This document shows positions 12,126-25,573 of a stretch of 64,000 nucleotides of DNA, piece by piece. Below the pieces are notes generated by a model. It did not search any database and had not been told where the DNA came from. It saw only the letters and a program-made list of their open reading frames with translations. The translations under genes and the position numbers were made by a program. Numbering within the stretch: position 1 is the stretch's first letter; each line of letters begins with the position of its first letter. The stretch spans positions 31,747,884-31,811,883 of the forward strand of contig CM074200.1 of assembly GCA_037179385.1 (NCBI GenBank), read 5' to 3'. Source of the stretch: Holothuria scabra (lineage: Eukaryota > Echinodermata > Holothuroidea > Aspidochirotida > Holothuriidae).

Positions 12126-15100
12126 CCCCAACCACATTTACAGCTTGAACAAACACATCGATTTTGTCTTTGTTAACTCTTTGTTTACCCAATTATGTAG
12201 ACATTTAAGGGGTCTTTTTAACCGAGAAGAAAAGTTCAGTGCTCTTTTTATGTTTGGCACTGTGTGTAGAACACTAGGATGGTCCCCGGCACCGAACTCT
12301 GACTTACAATGATTTGTCGCTCTTCGCGTGATTCCCAACATGCGCCTCCCATCGTCTCCAAGATAGCTGCTCCGGGGTATACATGAGAGCATGACTTCCT
12401 AGAAATGAATCTATATTGCTAATTTTAGTAGAGATTGAAGGAAAGCAGTATGTGCCTCTTTAGAACTGCAAATTTCTATCATAAGCATTCTGATCTTGAA
12501 ACATCTTCCAATGATAGGTCTATGTGTTAAGGATGGTGCAATTGTGTAAAAGGTAAGGACCTTTATTAGTTATCCAAAATTTTCATAAAGAAACAAAGGT
12601 TGAAACACACTTATTATTTTCCACCGTCAAACGGGGGCACTGCTTTATTAAATCGGAGACATGCTTCATAAAGAAATTGATTATTGGATACAACTTGATG
12701 ATAAGTCCATAACACTGTCCAGAGATTTTATGGAAGGAACAGCTCATAAAATTTGTGAATAAGAGTCTGTGTTTGAAAATCTCAGGAGAAATCGAAATAA
12801 GCGGTCCGAATCTCATCTCCATTTATACAAAATCCTAGTTAATTGTTTCAGGGAATAACGTGGTGAACATGAAAGGTCTAATCACAACACTGTTAGTGAA
12901 TGACGTTTAATACGAGCTACTCCGTACTTTGAATTTGATGTTTTGAGCTGTGTCAAACACGAACTTTTGCAGACGATTTGAAAATTTTTGTTTTGGGACG
13001 AATCACTCTCTTTAAAAAGAAACATTTCAAGCATTTCATTCACAGTTGACACCTTGATTTCGTTTTGGAGTGATTTATAGACCTATCTGAATGTCACTGC
13101 TTGTAATTCTTATTTTTAAATACAAAAGATTAACATCCATCTGTCCGTGTATATCTCACCGAATATTAAATGTTTAATGTATCATTGAAAATGTTGATAG
13201 TTATGATGTTATTAGAGTGGCCCAAAGCATAGCAAACGTTGTCTTCAAATGATAAAATCGGAAGCGCAAAGGCACTAGGGACATTACATTGTCGATGTAC
13301 TCAAAGCAGATTTAAGTTGATCAAATGTAAATTCCTCAGACTTTCTTGTACTTCATGTCATCCCCCACATTCTCCACTATCAGTGGGGTAATTATAATGT
13401 TAACAAACAACCCATATGTTTTATGTTCGTGCTACTGTTGAACAGAGGAGACTTTCATGTATTCACATCAGAAAAGCAGCAAGGAATTTCAAAAGAGGAG
13501 GTGCATACTCCCCCACCCTTTCAGAGTTTGTTGAATAATGGAAATCCCTTAGATGCAATCTGCTACAATTTTGTGCCAGTGGCAGCATCATTACGTATCA
13601 TATCTTCAACAGAAGTTTCCTTTTTTAAGTAAAACAATTTTAAAAATAAAAAGGGAGGGGGGACATTTTCAAAACTCCATCTGCTTCTCTGACTAATTAC
13701 CTGATTCAAATTACCCTGTAAAAGTATCCCCAAATTTTAACATACGGAGCAGTGGCTTTCAAAAAAAAAAAAAAAAAAAAAAAAAACGCGAGAAAACTAG
13801 CATTTATACTTTAGCTTAGAGGTATCCCAAGAAATGTGAAATGTTATAGGTTTATATTAATTCTTCAAGTCTTGCAAAATGTATTTTTTTAACTCCGGAC
13901 TAAAAATATAATTTTGTACACTTAAATAAATAGTGAAGTTCAGCTTTATTACGTCAGCTTTTCATTCTATGGCATATTACGGCATTTTGAAAACTCGATT
14001 TTTTTTCTACTACAGATATCTTGATATTGTATATTCCACTTGCTGCCATATATGCAGTCAACAAAAGCCAAAACACACTTCAATTTTATACAGTCAAACA
14101 CACCGCTCACGATTGCGAACCGAAAATGGCTTCTAACAATTACAATATGAATACAAATCAATTCTTATACACGTTTTACAAAACTTCACTTTCTTCACCT
14201 GAAATTGCGATAGGCAGAGAAGATGAAAGCCACCACGAACGTTAAAGTGGAACCCGTCGGTCACCAAAGCGAAGGTCCTAACCTCTTGAACCTGTTAGAA
14301 ATATGCAGCCCGTAGCGTGGTTAAGGATGCGAAGAATACGTTGCAAAAGCGATGTCTAAGCTGCATATTGAGTGAATAAGGACGCTTGGAGAACAACTGA
14401 ATCAAACCAAAGGGAAAATATTATTCATTGAAAGGGTTGGAACAAGCGTGCTGATGATCACACAGAACACATAGTTACTTTTAAAGCGAAATACCTAGCT
14501 CAGTACTACTTGAAATGGAAATTACTTGCACTTAATTACCGTCGCAGCAGAGGATTTAAAGAATCAATCGTGTGCACTCTGATTCCTACCTTTTTTCGCG
14601 TCATTTGAAATTAGGAAATTTTTGACAAACTAAATATTTTTGAATATCAAACAACGGGTTAAACCATGGCAACCTTATAATTTGCAAGGGAATATCTATC
14701 TTGAATTATGACCGAGGCGGGATCTGGTGGGTTTCAACATTTAAGTACTGGATGTCATGCGTAAAAAGTGAGAAATAAAAAAAATATACAAATATCCTAC
14801 CCATCATTTAGGTGTCATTAAAACCCACGAAAAGTTATATCATTAAACGCATTGTAGCCTCACCCAGGAAAAAGCACAAATCAGTGATGGCGTCTCCATC
14901 CTAGTTTGTAAAAATTTGTTTTCCGTTTGTTCTGCAAAAATATCATACAACTCTCTGCAGTATTGTCATCTATCACTTAGTGGGGTTGCCTATTGGTAAT
15001 TCTGTAACATTAACCATTACCTACAGTTTAAAGTTGATAACCATTTGCATGGTTTAGTGATCAGAACAATCTAATTTACAGTTGACTTGTTTTACATTTT

Positions 15101-16810
15101 ACCAAATCATACTAAAGACTGGAATTTGCTGGTAAAATGGATAGAGTAGCGTTGATAAGTCGCTTAAATATTTTGGACGACACAACACTTACATTCCAAA
15201 CAACATATTCAAAAGTAGCAAAGAATGCAGTACGTAGTAACCTCATTAAAGCTGTGATAACGGCTTTACTCACTCCCGATGCAAATTCAAGCTACTTGGT
15301 TCTGGCTTTGCCATATCGACACATGTTTTGCCTTTCTCATACACCAGAAAAAGTAAAACACGTCGATATATTTTATAAAATTGTGAATTTAGCGACATTT
15401 TAATCCCAGCACTGTTCCAATAGCGAAAATTTTACAAATGGAGGATGTCACCATCTGCCATTTTACTTCTTTCCAAAGATCAACAGATATCAACCAAAAC
15501 TTGTCCCCATTCGTATGCTGCATCACTTTTCTTTCTGCATCTCTAAATATTGGCTCAAAAAATGAGAACGATAAACGCAGAAATTCTGTCACAAATTATC
15601 ATAAGGCATATCTAAACTTGCCACTTGCATCGTTTGCTTGTGACTGTTGTATAATTATTGTTGGTACACTTAGGTCTGTATCCTCCTATGTAGTAACGTA
15701 CTGTCCGCAAAAACTACAAACCTGAAGTTTTCAACTTTGAAAGTAAAATGAGTGATAATCCTACCTTGAAAATGATTAATATCTAGTAATGTTCCCACAT
15801 GAAAGACGATTTCAACACCCTGGAATCCCCTAGCATCTTTTACAGGATTTTTGTTATCGCACTTGACCTAGGCAAATCTCATCAATAAGCAAACGCCTCT
15901 ATGTTCATTACTATTTCGTGGATGGAGTCAAACACGTCAATTCTCATTGACTCAGTCGCCACGTAAACACACGGTGTTGTATTTTGACATTAATTCACCC
16001 GGAAGGTATTTCTCCAGTAGATTCCTGTCATAGGCTATTTCTTTCATTCAAACATACGTTTTCGTCATGAAGAGTATATCGAAATGAAATAACTTTTCCT
16101 TTAAAGGTCTTTCTATAAAGACTGAAAAATTTATGTTGATGGTGTGAATAGCAGCAAGAAATATATTCCAAGCTTGGGGTCAGTTAGATTATTTTCAGGA
16201 AGGCTACGTCTAATTAAACCACAACGTGCGAGCAAAACGTGACATTTAGGATACTACTCTACATAAAGATAGGTAATAACGACCGTTAAAGAGAAGATAT
16301 GAGAGTGTATCTACCATTACACGGGGCCATAGACCTCAAATGGTTGTTTTAACTGTGGACCAATGTCATTACCTTGGGTATATGGAATCTCGACAATCAT
16401 TATCAAAGGGATACATTATACAATACCTTCATCCTCTATTCATTTTAATATTTGAATGATAAACCCTAACAGTTTTGAAGTCCACAGTGATCGTTGTGTG
16501 GGGCACCGCGATGCAGGGTTATCTCAAATGATGCCATGTCGCTTGTCCCGTCGTTGTTTGGTGAGATTCTGCCTTCTTTGTCGTCGTAATGCCATAACAG
16601 TCGAAAACTGATTCAAAATTTTGAATGAAATTGCCCTCCAAAGGGAGAGAGTCATTCCGAATACATCATTTTGTGCAAGATCAATGGGAAAAAATATTGA
16701 AAGTAATAATTTTTTCCACTAAGCAAAGGAGGTCGTGTGTTGTTTAAGCAATGACAATGTTGGGGAAAACTATTGTTTCACCTAAAGAATTTGTTACTCC
16801 TTTTTCGTTC
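12126..16810. other. Mostly featureless AT-rich DNA
   Basis: It holds one poly(A) tract (listed separately) and short random-looking ORFs. Slightly longer frames at 15137-15403 and 15438-15725 (+) have no recognisable motif. Confidence 0.45.
13761..13786 (+). repeat. Poly(A) tract, 26 bases
   Basis: An uninterrupted run of 26 A follows GCAGTGGCTTTC. It could be a simple repeat or the tail of an old retrocopy. I cannot recognise a SINE or processed gene body upstream. Confidence 0.85.
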
Positions 16811-16852
16811 GGCTCGTCTTGAACCGGTTGGTTGGAAACGGCTTTTCCTTCA
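16811..16852 (+). repeat. Fragment of SINE-like tail
   Basis: CGGCTCGTCTTGAACCGGTT followed by GGTTGGAAACGGC matches CGGCTCGACTTGAACCAATA followed by GGCTGGAAACTGG at 57736. It is about 42 bp with roughly 75% identity by eye. Only the tail is recognisable here. Confidence 0.35.
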
Positions 16853-19800
16853 TGCTTGGTGATAATTCTCAACCTCTGCTGGTCCATTGTAGTCAGGTGA
16901 CCCAATAAAACCCAAGTGACCTTTCTTTATGCTCCGCGAATAAAACACGGAACAAGTCACCGGTGGAGGAAAACAAGAAAAGATCAAAACGGCAATACAG
17001 TATCGTGCATTACATGTAAGAACACTGCTACCATGCCATGATAAAGTGCTTGCGACCTGCAAGTAGTCTAGCTGCTGTATTAATTCAGCTGGGCTGTGTA
17101 ATATTGCTACAGAGATAGTACGGATACCCTCTTCTAAACGTTTTTAACTTGAGTAAGCGAAATCCAAAATGAAACGACACCACAAAACATTCATAAGAAG
17201 TATGTCCCATAACGTTAGTGATAACGTCAGTATCACTGTCACGTAGCCTACGTCGTGGTAGCCCAACATGAAAACTGTAACGTTAGGCATAGTGTAATTT
17301 TGTAAAGCTGGCATGGTAAGTTGAACCTGAAACAATCGTAGCCCGTTACTGCTATTAACGTTAGTCTAGAACGGTCTCAATATGAGAGGGTCTTGCCGGC
17401 CTAAGGCTTTTCTTCAAGGTTGAGTATTAGTAAAACGTTACCAAGCTTACTAGTACTAGTGGCAGCTCCCTGCCAACACTAGGTAGCTTACTTTGTTTAA
17501 CTTTATCAGGTCAGATTTATACTTCACATGCTGCAGAGCAGCGCTGACTAGCTTTGAGCCTTAGAAAGAGTACACGGGTACATTCCTTATATAGACTATA
17601 ATTCAGTTCAAAAATACCACCCTGCGCTGCATACGCTGCGCATGTGCGCTGTATGTATGGAGCCTTTATGCGAATGTATGTACGTACGTAGCTAAATTCA
17701 CTCTGCGTATGCACACACATAATTATAATAAAAGCAGCATACATTCGTGCACATACACCAAAAGCCAGCACCGTGGCTACTTAGGAGGTTAGGCTAGACC
17801 GCAAAAGTGCAAGTGAAATTCGTTACTAGGGAGGGGGGGGGGGGTTGCCAAGTGTCATTTTCCTCTTCTTACTTCCCCGATCGAAGTGTCCTTGTTTGGA
17901 TTGCTGAAGTTCTTAAATAATATCAATATTTCTTAAAGGCAGTATGATAATGTAAGAATGGTTTATGGATCATTCTACTAAACCCACTTTGTACAATGGT
18001 ATACTTTGTTTATTGCGCAAGAACATTTTGTGTAACGGATTTTAGGGTTTTCATGTTTCCACGTTTAGCGGAAAATACCTTTATATAGAAACGACGTTTT
18101 CTCTCTTTTCTGTCCTTTTTTAACGGGAATCGGAATCTAAAGGTTAATCAAGGTTTGACCTGTGCATTCGGTAGAGTATAATGCACTCTCCAATGCTATC
18201 GATGGGTGCACATCTTATACCTATGCACGGTCCAGCGTTGTTTAATCTTAAATTAAAATCTAACTAGCTAACTATATGAAACCCTTAGATGCCCATAAAT
18301 ATATAGGGCAGGATCTTGGGTGATATTCCCATTTTTGTTTTCGAGGACAAGGGATATTTGTGTCACTAATGTTTATTAAAAGGAAAATTTTTGTCAAAAC
18401 CCCCTGAATCCTCGTGAAAAGTATCTTTACCTGTCTTTGGAATGCAGAAATGTACTGACAGTCTGTGAGGTACCGTGTAGGGTATGTGCTGCTTAAAAAT
18501 CATTGTGAAAGTGTTTTCTTCTTCTCTATATATTTATCCACTACAGTGCACTTTAACCTCTTTTGTTCTGTATGACGGATGGGGAGGGAGCACAGTTAAC
18601 ATGTTTGTTGGAGAGTTACGAAACGTGAATATTTTCGTAAAGGTGTATCTGGTTGGGTATACGTGGTCAACACAACTACATATATGTTGTTACTAATCCT
18701 TTACAAGCTTCGCTGTAGCGGTCAAAGTAGACGACAGTCTGTTAATACTTCTTTTCTGATCTGTAGTCTTCCTAATTCATACATTACATACCAAGAATGT
18801 TCAGTCGAGATTGAGTGAAGAACAAGTAGCTTTAAAAAGGGTCACTGAATTGATTAAATTGGCATAATAAATAGACTTGCGAATTTTTACACCATCATAG
18901 AGCTACCTTGTGAAAGAAAGCTGTTACTAACGGGATGTCGACTCCCATCATGGTTGCTGAAAGGTTCTTTGTGCCTCAAGCTACAGTCACTTCGAACAAA
19001 TTTTATTTTAGAAAAGGAGCTGACTTAATATATTACAGTTGTTATTGATGTGCTGAATGAGAATTCCGTGTCAAAAAAGCATTGTTGTTGTGGTAACGTG
19101 TTCGAGTTTTGCAAGTATGCATTCTAATAACAGCTTAGTTCTTGAACCAGTGAAAATGTGACGATTTAAGAGGACTTTATGGAAGTTGTATTTTCATCGT
19201 CCAATATCGTCCAAGTCCTTTTCGGAAGATTTGGTAGGAAACATTATTGCTTTGTAATTATTAGCACTGGGAAGCTTTCAAAATTACCAACTTTCATACT
19301 ATAATCGCTCTATAGGCGTAGAGTGAAATTTCAATTTGAAAAACTCAAAACTTCGAAAATCGTTCAATTTTCCCATGAAAATTGCTTCTTGCCAGACAAG
19401 AATCTCCTCGTAACTGTTCCAACGTCTTTCTTTTTCATGCCTGTCCTCTTTATTTTATATCTCGTTTGATTATTAAATCATTCCTGCAATAACTTTGTAA
19501 CTCTCTCTCTTCCTTACATCTGCTGGTTTTCTTGTTTGTTGTTCCATCCTCCTATGGCTATAGTTTCATTTGTATGAAATCGTCCCTTGTTCTGACCTAC
19601 ACTCTCTCCTCCGGTCATACCGATATTCTCCGCACCTTCGGCTGTTCTTTCAACCAGTTGACCTTGTCGTTACAGACTTCCGAAAAGAAAGTGCAAGTTT
19701 ATGGTCGTTCAAACTCGTTATTAAGACAGTACTTACTCCGAATTTATCAAACTTGAATGGTACAAGCGTTGCCTTTCTGGTTGGCCCTTTAGATACATCG

Positions 19801-22757
19801 GTAGAATGATCCTCTACTTGTTTACGCGTATGTGTAGTTAGGTACTGGTACACGTCTTGTTCCTGAGTTCGTGAACCCAAGTTTTTAGTCGATATCAACC
19901 ACTCAACTCCCCTCAGGAGACCGCAATAGGAGTATAACTATACGAGAGAGACTTCAAAGACCACTATGTTCTCAAAAACACGAGTACAAACAGGAATATC
20001 GAGTCCCTTATTCACTAAATTACAGCTTTGAAAGAAAGTGAAAATTTTGAAAATTTATACCTGCCATTCCAAGTAACTAATTCTTAGAACTTTTCATAGC
20101 GTTTTGATTGAACATAGGTACTTTTAATTAAAGTCAAAATTAAATAATTACACGACACCATCGTGGATATCAATTAGAGTTTGTCTTAAAATTGTCTATA
20201 AGTATTGTGAAGTATGCAGTTAACCCGGTTTTTTTTACTTTAAGTCAATCGCTTGGAGTAACATATATGTTTTCCCATTTGCCTTTTAAAAACATGCATA
20301 GCCTACGATTTTTTTCTATTTTGTCTTAATTTTCGTTGACTAAAATATAGTCTAATGTTCCTTGAGGTCTATTGATATTGTTTGTATACATATCACTACT
20401 CCTAGGGAACACAATGTCAGACAGGTCAAGTACAACAACAATTCTGCCCCAACCAAAGCTTTCAAAACCAAAATCCTTCCAGATGTACTGTTGTAATGTA
20501 GACTATTACAATGCAACAGGCAACATCTTGGGGCTTGGCAAATATTTATTATTATAAGATTCTTTCATCGAATCTCTATACTTGCCTTTGGCTTGCCAGA
20601 GGTTTACAAAGTTCTTGTCTAAAGAATATAATCTGTTGAAGAGAAAAGTTGTACCGTTTTGAATTTGCAGTTTTCAAATACTTTATTCTCTCTGTCTCCT
20701 TTTTTGACTAGTTATTAAGTTTGTTTCTTGCTGTCTCATTAGGAATTCAGTTCATGTAACCTTGCCATGATTTATCAGAGGCCGCAGTGGAACCTTCTGG
20801 TAAAACATGCAAAAAAGAAGAAAAAGGGAAAAGAATTCAATTCCGTTCTGTTACTCTAAGTGATACTTCGGAATTACAATCGATCTGCACATTATCAGGC
20901 TGATTAACAATTTACAACTTTTCTATCAGAACGGTATAATGCTTATTTGTACGATAATGTCTGAAAACTCCTTGCTGATTTATTTATTCTAATTCATCTA
21001 TTTGCTAGGATGGATGTTTTGTCCAAAAAATTTATTTCTCATTATCTTTCTAACTTCTCACTTGAGGACCAAGCAAGGAAGGTTGCTGCACTAAGTGTCA
21101 TTCTTTTTTTGGTCTGTTCCGAATTGACCCCAGTACGTCCTTTCTGTTCCAAATGATGTTGTAGGTCAGTATCCTTGAATATAAGTTGAACTCACACATA
21201 AAGAGTACATCAATAAAGACGATTTAAGAAATAAAACTTGTCATTTTAGAAGGTAAATTTGTCATGAGTCGTTCTTTATTTTGACAATACATGAGAATTA
21301 TGATTTTGCATCCATGGAAAGCTCGGAGACCCAATGAAACCCTATTCAGAGAATTTCACGTAGTTCTTGTATGAAATGCATTGTGGTTAGATCAGGGTCG
21401 TTTGTTAACCAATAATGTGAAATGCTAATGCATTGCTGGAAATTGCTGGACAATACTCATGTAATGCTCACACTTTAAAATTTTGGAATACGTGTTGATT
21501 GGTACATTTTTCCCGACTATTGGAGGATGTACGCACGTGAATAGCCACCAAAACGAATAACCGAACAGTCTCATTCTGGAGTTGCTATACTTTTTGGTAA
21601 AGACATATGCATGACAAAACTTAGGGATACGTTACGAGCAAAGCTTTAAAATGTTTGTTCTTTAACTTTCATTTGCCCACATGAAATAAAATGATAAAAT
21701 TGTCGAAACTGACAAAAAGTACAGACTATTTCTCATGTAATGAATTTAAAATTATTTCATTAAATAATAGTTCTGCATTTTATGAACCGTTGAAACAGGA
21801 ATGCAAGGTTAAATGGCTAGTAATCTAGAAGAAGGAATATTGTGAATTGGAGACTGAAATTCTAATTTATCATGGGCCTTAGATAATAATACTAATAAAA
21901 TCAACTGTAAAAGACATGTATTTCACACTATCAGTGTAACAGTTAAAATTAAGTACCTCAATCTTGAAGCACGACCAAAAAGCATGCACCGTATGTTAAA
22001 CATGCAGGAATTAAGGCAATGGTCGAAAATAGTAGAAAAATGTGGGTTATATAAAATAAGATTTAAAAAAAGGGCAAAATGTGTGACAATTATATAAAAC
22101 AGTAGTAAAAAAGATAACTCAAAAATGGGTGAAAAAAGCAAGAGAAAGACAAAGATTGGTATGTGTTCAATGAATCTTCCGTCATGACTTTTACTCATGA
22201 AATCACGAACCATTTTTACACGATGAAACTTTTCCAAAAAAATAACTAAAATTGGAACACACTAACACTAGTGATAGAAGCTTCGTAGTTTATTGTGAAC
22301 ATTTGCACGTGTCAGTCGATTATTGTTCTTGGGCATCTAGTGTCAGCCGTAACAACTTACGTCAAGGAGATTTCACAACTCAAAGAGTTAAAAAGTAGGA
22401 GGAAGGTAACTAAAACTTGTTATTTTAAAGGGAACAAAACCCCAACGATATCACTCACAAATATATCCATATTATTTTGGGCCTTAATTTGAACTTAATG
22501 GGTACCTTACACAACCAAGCTATACGATAGACAATTAAAACAAGATAAAAAAAGCTTGAAGTATATACTACTCTTGTCTCAAATTTGGGCAATTAATAAA
22601 ACTTGCTTGTCTGTAAACAGTTTATAAGACATGTTATTGAAATAGCTTGATGTTTGAAAAGGAGTGAAAAAAATTCGAAACTTTTGCAGACAATATATTC
22701 ATAAATATTTCATAATATTTACAGTTGTTTAAGATTTCTATTCCACTTAATGCCGTC
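16853..22757. other. Mostly featureless AT-rich DNA
   Basis: It contains one G12 tract at about 17833-17844 and no identifiable gene. A 104-codon minus-strand frame at 21923-22237 is Leu/Phe/Ile-rich and is probably a reading of AT-rich DNA. Confidence 0.45.
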
Positions 22758-22758
22758 T

Positions 22759-22812
22759 TAAAGGAGTATGTATCAAATTATACCTTCTACCTAAAGGAGT
22801 ATGTATCAAATT
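22759..22812. repeat. Two-copy direct repeat, period 33
   Basis: TAAAGGAGTATGTATCAAAT occurs at 22759 and again at 22792, with about 12 bp between. Probably a recent small tandem duplication. Confidence 0.7.
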
Positions 22813-23484
22813 CCGAGGTCAATGCAATGGAGCTAGAACAGCAATCTAAGGCACAATGATAAGAAGACAGTCTACCTAGAGACAGTAGTATCACAACTCA
22901 GACTTCAGGAAAATTAGATCTTACATTTTTTCATTTTTGTAAGGGTTACTTTCTTGACGCCACGTCACTCTCCCTTGCTTTGCTTTATATTGTAGGACAA
23001 GACCAAGCAATGTTGGTATTTTGTTTAATAGATATGGAAATTCAGCTTAGAAATACCATGTAGAATGAGAAGTTGTTGGCTCCACATAGTTTTACCAGAA
23101 TTATATATTATTAAAACTGTTATTCTTTGATAAATAATCTATGGCACAGAATGTTCTGTAGAATCGATACAAGTGATTTTACTTGCTTGCAAATATATAT
23201 CAAACGGAAGAATGATGGAATGATCGTAGCTTAAGTGATTAAGTTTATTTAATTCAGCATAGAACCAATTTATGCCAGTTCGAATTATTTTTAAGACTAC
23301 TTATTCAGTGTGGAAGGGTTAAGGGCATGAAACTTTTTAAGTGGTATGTCCCAAAATACCATCAAGACGTTTTGAGATTTTCATGTTAATAATTTTATCC
23401 TATAGCCATCAAAACAGGGAAAAAAATTTACACATGCTTACCCACGTTTACAAGTTTTCTTTAGGCGGGCTAAGGGGTCGGTTC
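22813..23484. other. AT-rich DNA, nothing recognised
   Basis: No repeat or coding signal stands out. Confidence 0.45.
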
Positions 23485-24182
23485 CTTAAAGTGTACATCA
23501 AGTAAAAACAAATATTATATATTTTACCATCTCTACTGACTGGTTGTTTAGAACCCTGCATTTTAATTGGTTAAACACTGACAGGTTACAACTTTTTGAC
23601 CAAAAAGATGATCTTGAATTGTACCTAAAGTCAACAAATTAAAAATATATATTAAAAAGCATGAAAAATGAATTCTAACAGTACAACTACCATCTTCATT
23701 GGACATTTTTGATCTGAGCAGGTGATGATGGAATTTATTCACTTAAAACAAATTAGTCCATTGCGTAATAATTTGTGACTTTCTTGTTGCTTAATTCACA
23801 TTATCTGGTTTGTTTCTCTTCGAAATTAAAACTGTTTTTATGACCATGAACACTTCCTGTTTGATTGCAAAGCATGTTGCACGGAATGGGTCTAATGAAT
23901 TACAGCACCCCAAAAGAGTAATAGTGCTATCACACCTTGGTACAAGGTGCAGTAACTTTTAGAAAAAACAAAGAAATACAAATATTGTAATTTGAGTAGT
24001 ACAACAATGACATCACAGATTATTGCGCAATGTACCATTTTAATTAATAAATAATAAATTTCATAACTTTATATCTCGGCTCAAGAGTGTCCTATTAAGA
24101 TGGCAATTAGACTGGTACAATACATTTTTAATGTTGTTTAATACATATTTTTGATTTGTTTTTACTTGAGGTACACTGTAAG
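23485..24182. mobile_element. Inverted-repeat element family B, copy 1
   Basis: The left end is CTTAAAGTGTACATCAAGTA followed by AAAACAAA. The right end, reverse complemented, is CTTACAGTGTACCTCAAGTA followed by AAAACAAA, an almost perfect 28-bp terminal inverted repeat. Length is 698 bp. The interior aligns with the copy at 50630-51063 over blocks such as TGAATTCTAACAGTACAACT, GCATGTTGCACGGAATGGGT, CACACCTTGGTACAAGGTGC and CAATGTACCATTTTA. Non-coding, so probably a non-autonomous DNA transposon. Confidence 0.7.
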
Positions 24183-24768
24183 ACTTCATTTGAAAAGAAC
24201 GAGCCTCTTCTGGAATAAGAAGTACAAGTGACTTCTAGTCATCAGAGGTTTATGGGAAAAATCAATTTAGATTCCCAATATAGCTCACAAATTATCGACC
24301 AGTGACGCAACTAGCTTACTTCATATTTCAACTCTTATCCAGGATTATTTCGTCAATCAGAATCCCAATTTCAAATAGCTCAGGTTAAACGTTTTGTGGT
24401 CAATTTAAGTCCGTCCGTGGTATTCATGAAAATTTGCATAAAGCCGTATTTGTCCGATAGATGTTCCGTTTCTTGTCAGGGTTGATCAACATTCACAGTT
24501 TAGAGGTGAACCACACATTTTATAACCAGTAGCCCTGATCTGTAACTACATGCTAACTTGAAACAAGTGAATTTTTTCACGACAATGGTGAAATGTAGTT
24601 GTTATTACAGGTCAAACTCAAGAGCTTAATCTTACTTCTATCACTTCTTGTACCTTTTCAGTTCTTTGTTTAAGACGATTCACGTACAATTGGAAGCTGA
24701 GGTGTCATCACTCAGTTTTACAATAAAAGCTATCACAGTTTTTCAAATAAAAGTTAGCTAGTTAGATA
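24183..24768. other. AT-rich DNA, nothing recognised
   Basis: Spacer between two repeats, with no coding or structural signal seen. Confidence 0.45.
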
Positions 24769-24895
24769 GATGGAGTTTTACTGCCCAGTACCCACCAACA
24801 GGTTTAAGTTGAGCAGACCACTGCCCCTTTTCCAGTTGTGGCTCACTGGTTCAGTAGTTTGTTTTCTCTACTCCACTGTTTATGCTGACACGTAC
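24769..24895 (+). repeat. Dispersed repeat C, copy 1
   Basis: It starts GATGGAGTTTTACTGCCCAG and aligns over about 120 bp with 30728-30848. Shared blocks include TTTTCCAGTTGTGG against TTTTCCATTTGTGG, CTCACTGGTTCAG against ATCACTGGCTTG, and TTTATGCTG against CTTATGTTG. The family is unidentified and it is not obviously coding. Confidence 0.45.
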
Positions 24896-25084
24896 GGTTG
24901 TTACTAATATTTGTATTTGTTAAAATCGTTCAAATCCAATGTCCTCATACTGGCCTTGTGTTTCGAATCATTCCTTCTCTTTTGCTATGGATGGTGCGAA
25001 TATTTTTGGGTATAAGTCTTTATCAACCATTTATTTTCTTAATCAGTTCGAGAGATAAGCGTATTCAAGTAAAAATGACAATTC

Positions 25085-25378
25085 ATCCGATCGGGGGGAT
25101 GGGGGGGGGGGGGAGCATGATATTCATGAGCATTAAGAGTGTACCTCTTCACAGTCGTCGCCTTGTTTTGTAACTGTGATTATATTACAATGCAAGGTAT
25201 TTGCTCATTACCACAGACCGAAACCACAAGAAAATTTCAAAAAGGTTTCATGTGGGCGCAATTGCTGAATCTGCGCTGTAGGATCGTAAAGCATCATGGG
25301 GAAAGTGACGTCACTCATTAAAGGATTTTCCCTCACCGGGTGCAGAACCATTTTCCCACGAAAACTTCCTTTGCAAAG
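25085..25378. mobile_element. Inverted-repeat element family A, copy 4 (shortened)
   Basis: The left side has CCGATCGGGGGGATG, a G13 run and ATATTCATGAGCATTAAGAG. It then has TGTACCTCTTCACAGTCGTC, which is the reverse complement of GACGACTGTGAAGAGGTACA at 44662. The right side reads ATTTTCCCTCACCGGGTGCA then GAACCATTTTCCCACGAAAA, matching the reverse complement of 44210-44255. The centre is shorter than in the 574-bp copy and the outermost terminal bases are missing on both sides. Confidence 0.6.
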
Positions 25379-25418
25379 TATACGAAATAACATGTCCACA
25401 CATTTAAAATTCATGAAC

Positions 25419-25573
25419 GGTCAGTGACGAATCTCCTTTCAATTGGTCAATTAAAAAGACAATTTTAATGGTTTCGTTTTTGTACGTTTTGGCAAAAACA
25501 TTTTAATTACAAAAAAGAAACCATTAAAATTGTCTTTTTCATCAACCAATTGGAAGGAGATTCGTCACTGACC
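25419..25573. repeat. Near-perfect 155-bp hairpin
   Basis: The left arm starts GGTCAGTGACGAATCTCCTT. The right arm, reverse complemented, starts with the same 20 bases. Both continue through CAATTGGT and AAAAAGACAATTTTAATGGT up to TTTTTTGTA. Arms are about 65-70 bp with only a few differences around an A/T-rich loop. It lies 40 bp beyond a family A copy. It may be an independent foldback MITE or the result of inverted duplication during repair. Confidence 0.8.

Noticed and set aside
13641..13786. Processed retrocopy ending in the poly(A) tract
   Set aside because: The 26-base A run is real, but no coding remnant, SINE box or flanking duplication can be recognised upstream.
21923..22237. 104-codon Leu/Phe/Ile-rich minus-strand ORF suggesting membrane segments
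   Set aside because: Hydrophobic frames arise readily when A-rich DNA is read on its T-rich complement. No motif or supporting context is seen.
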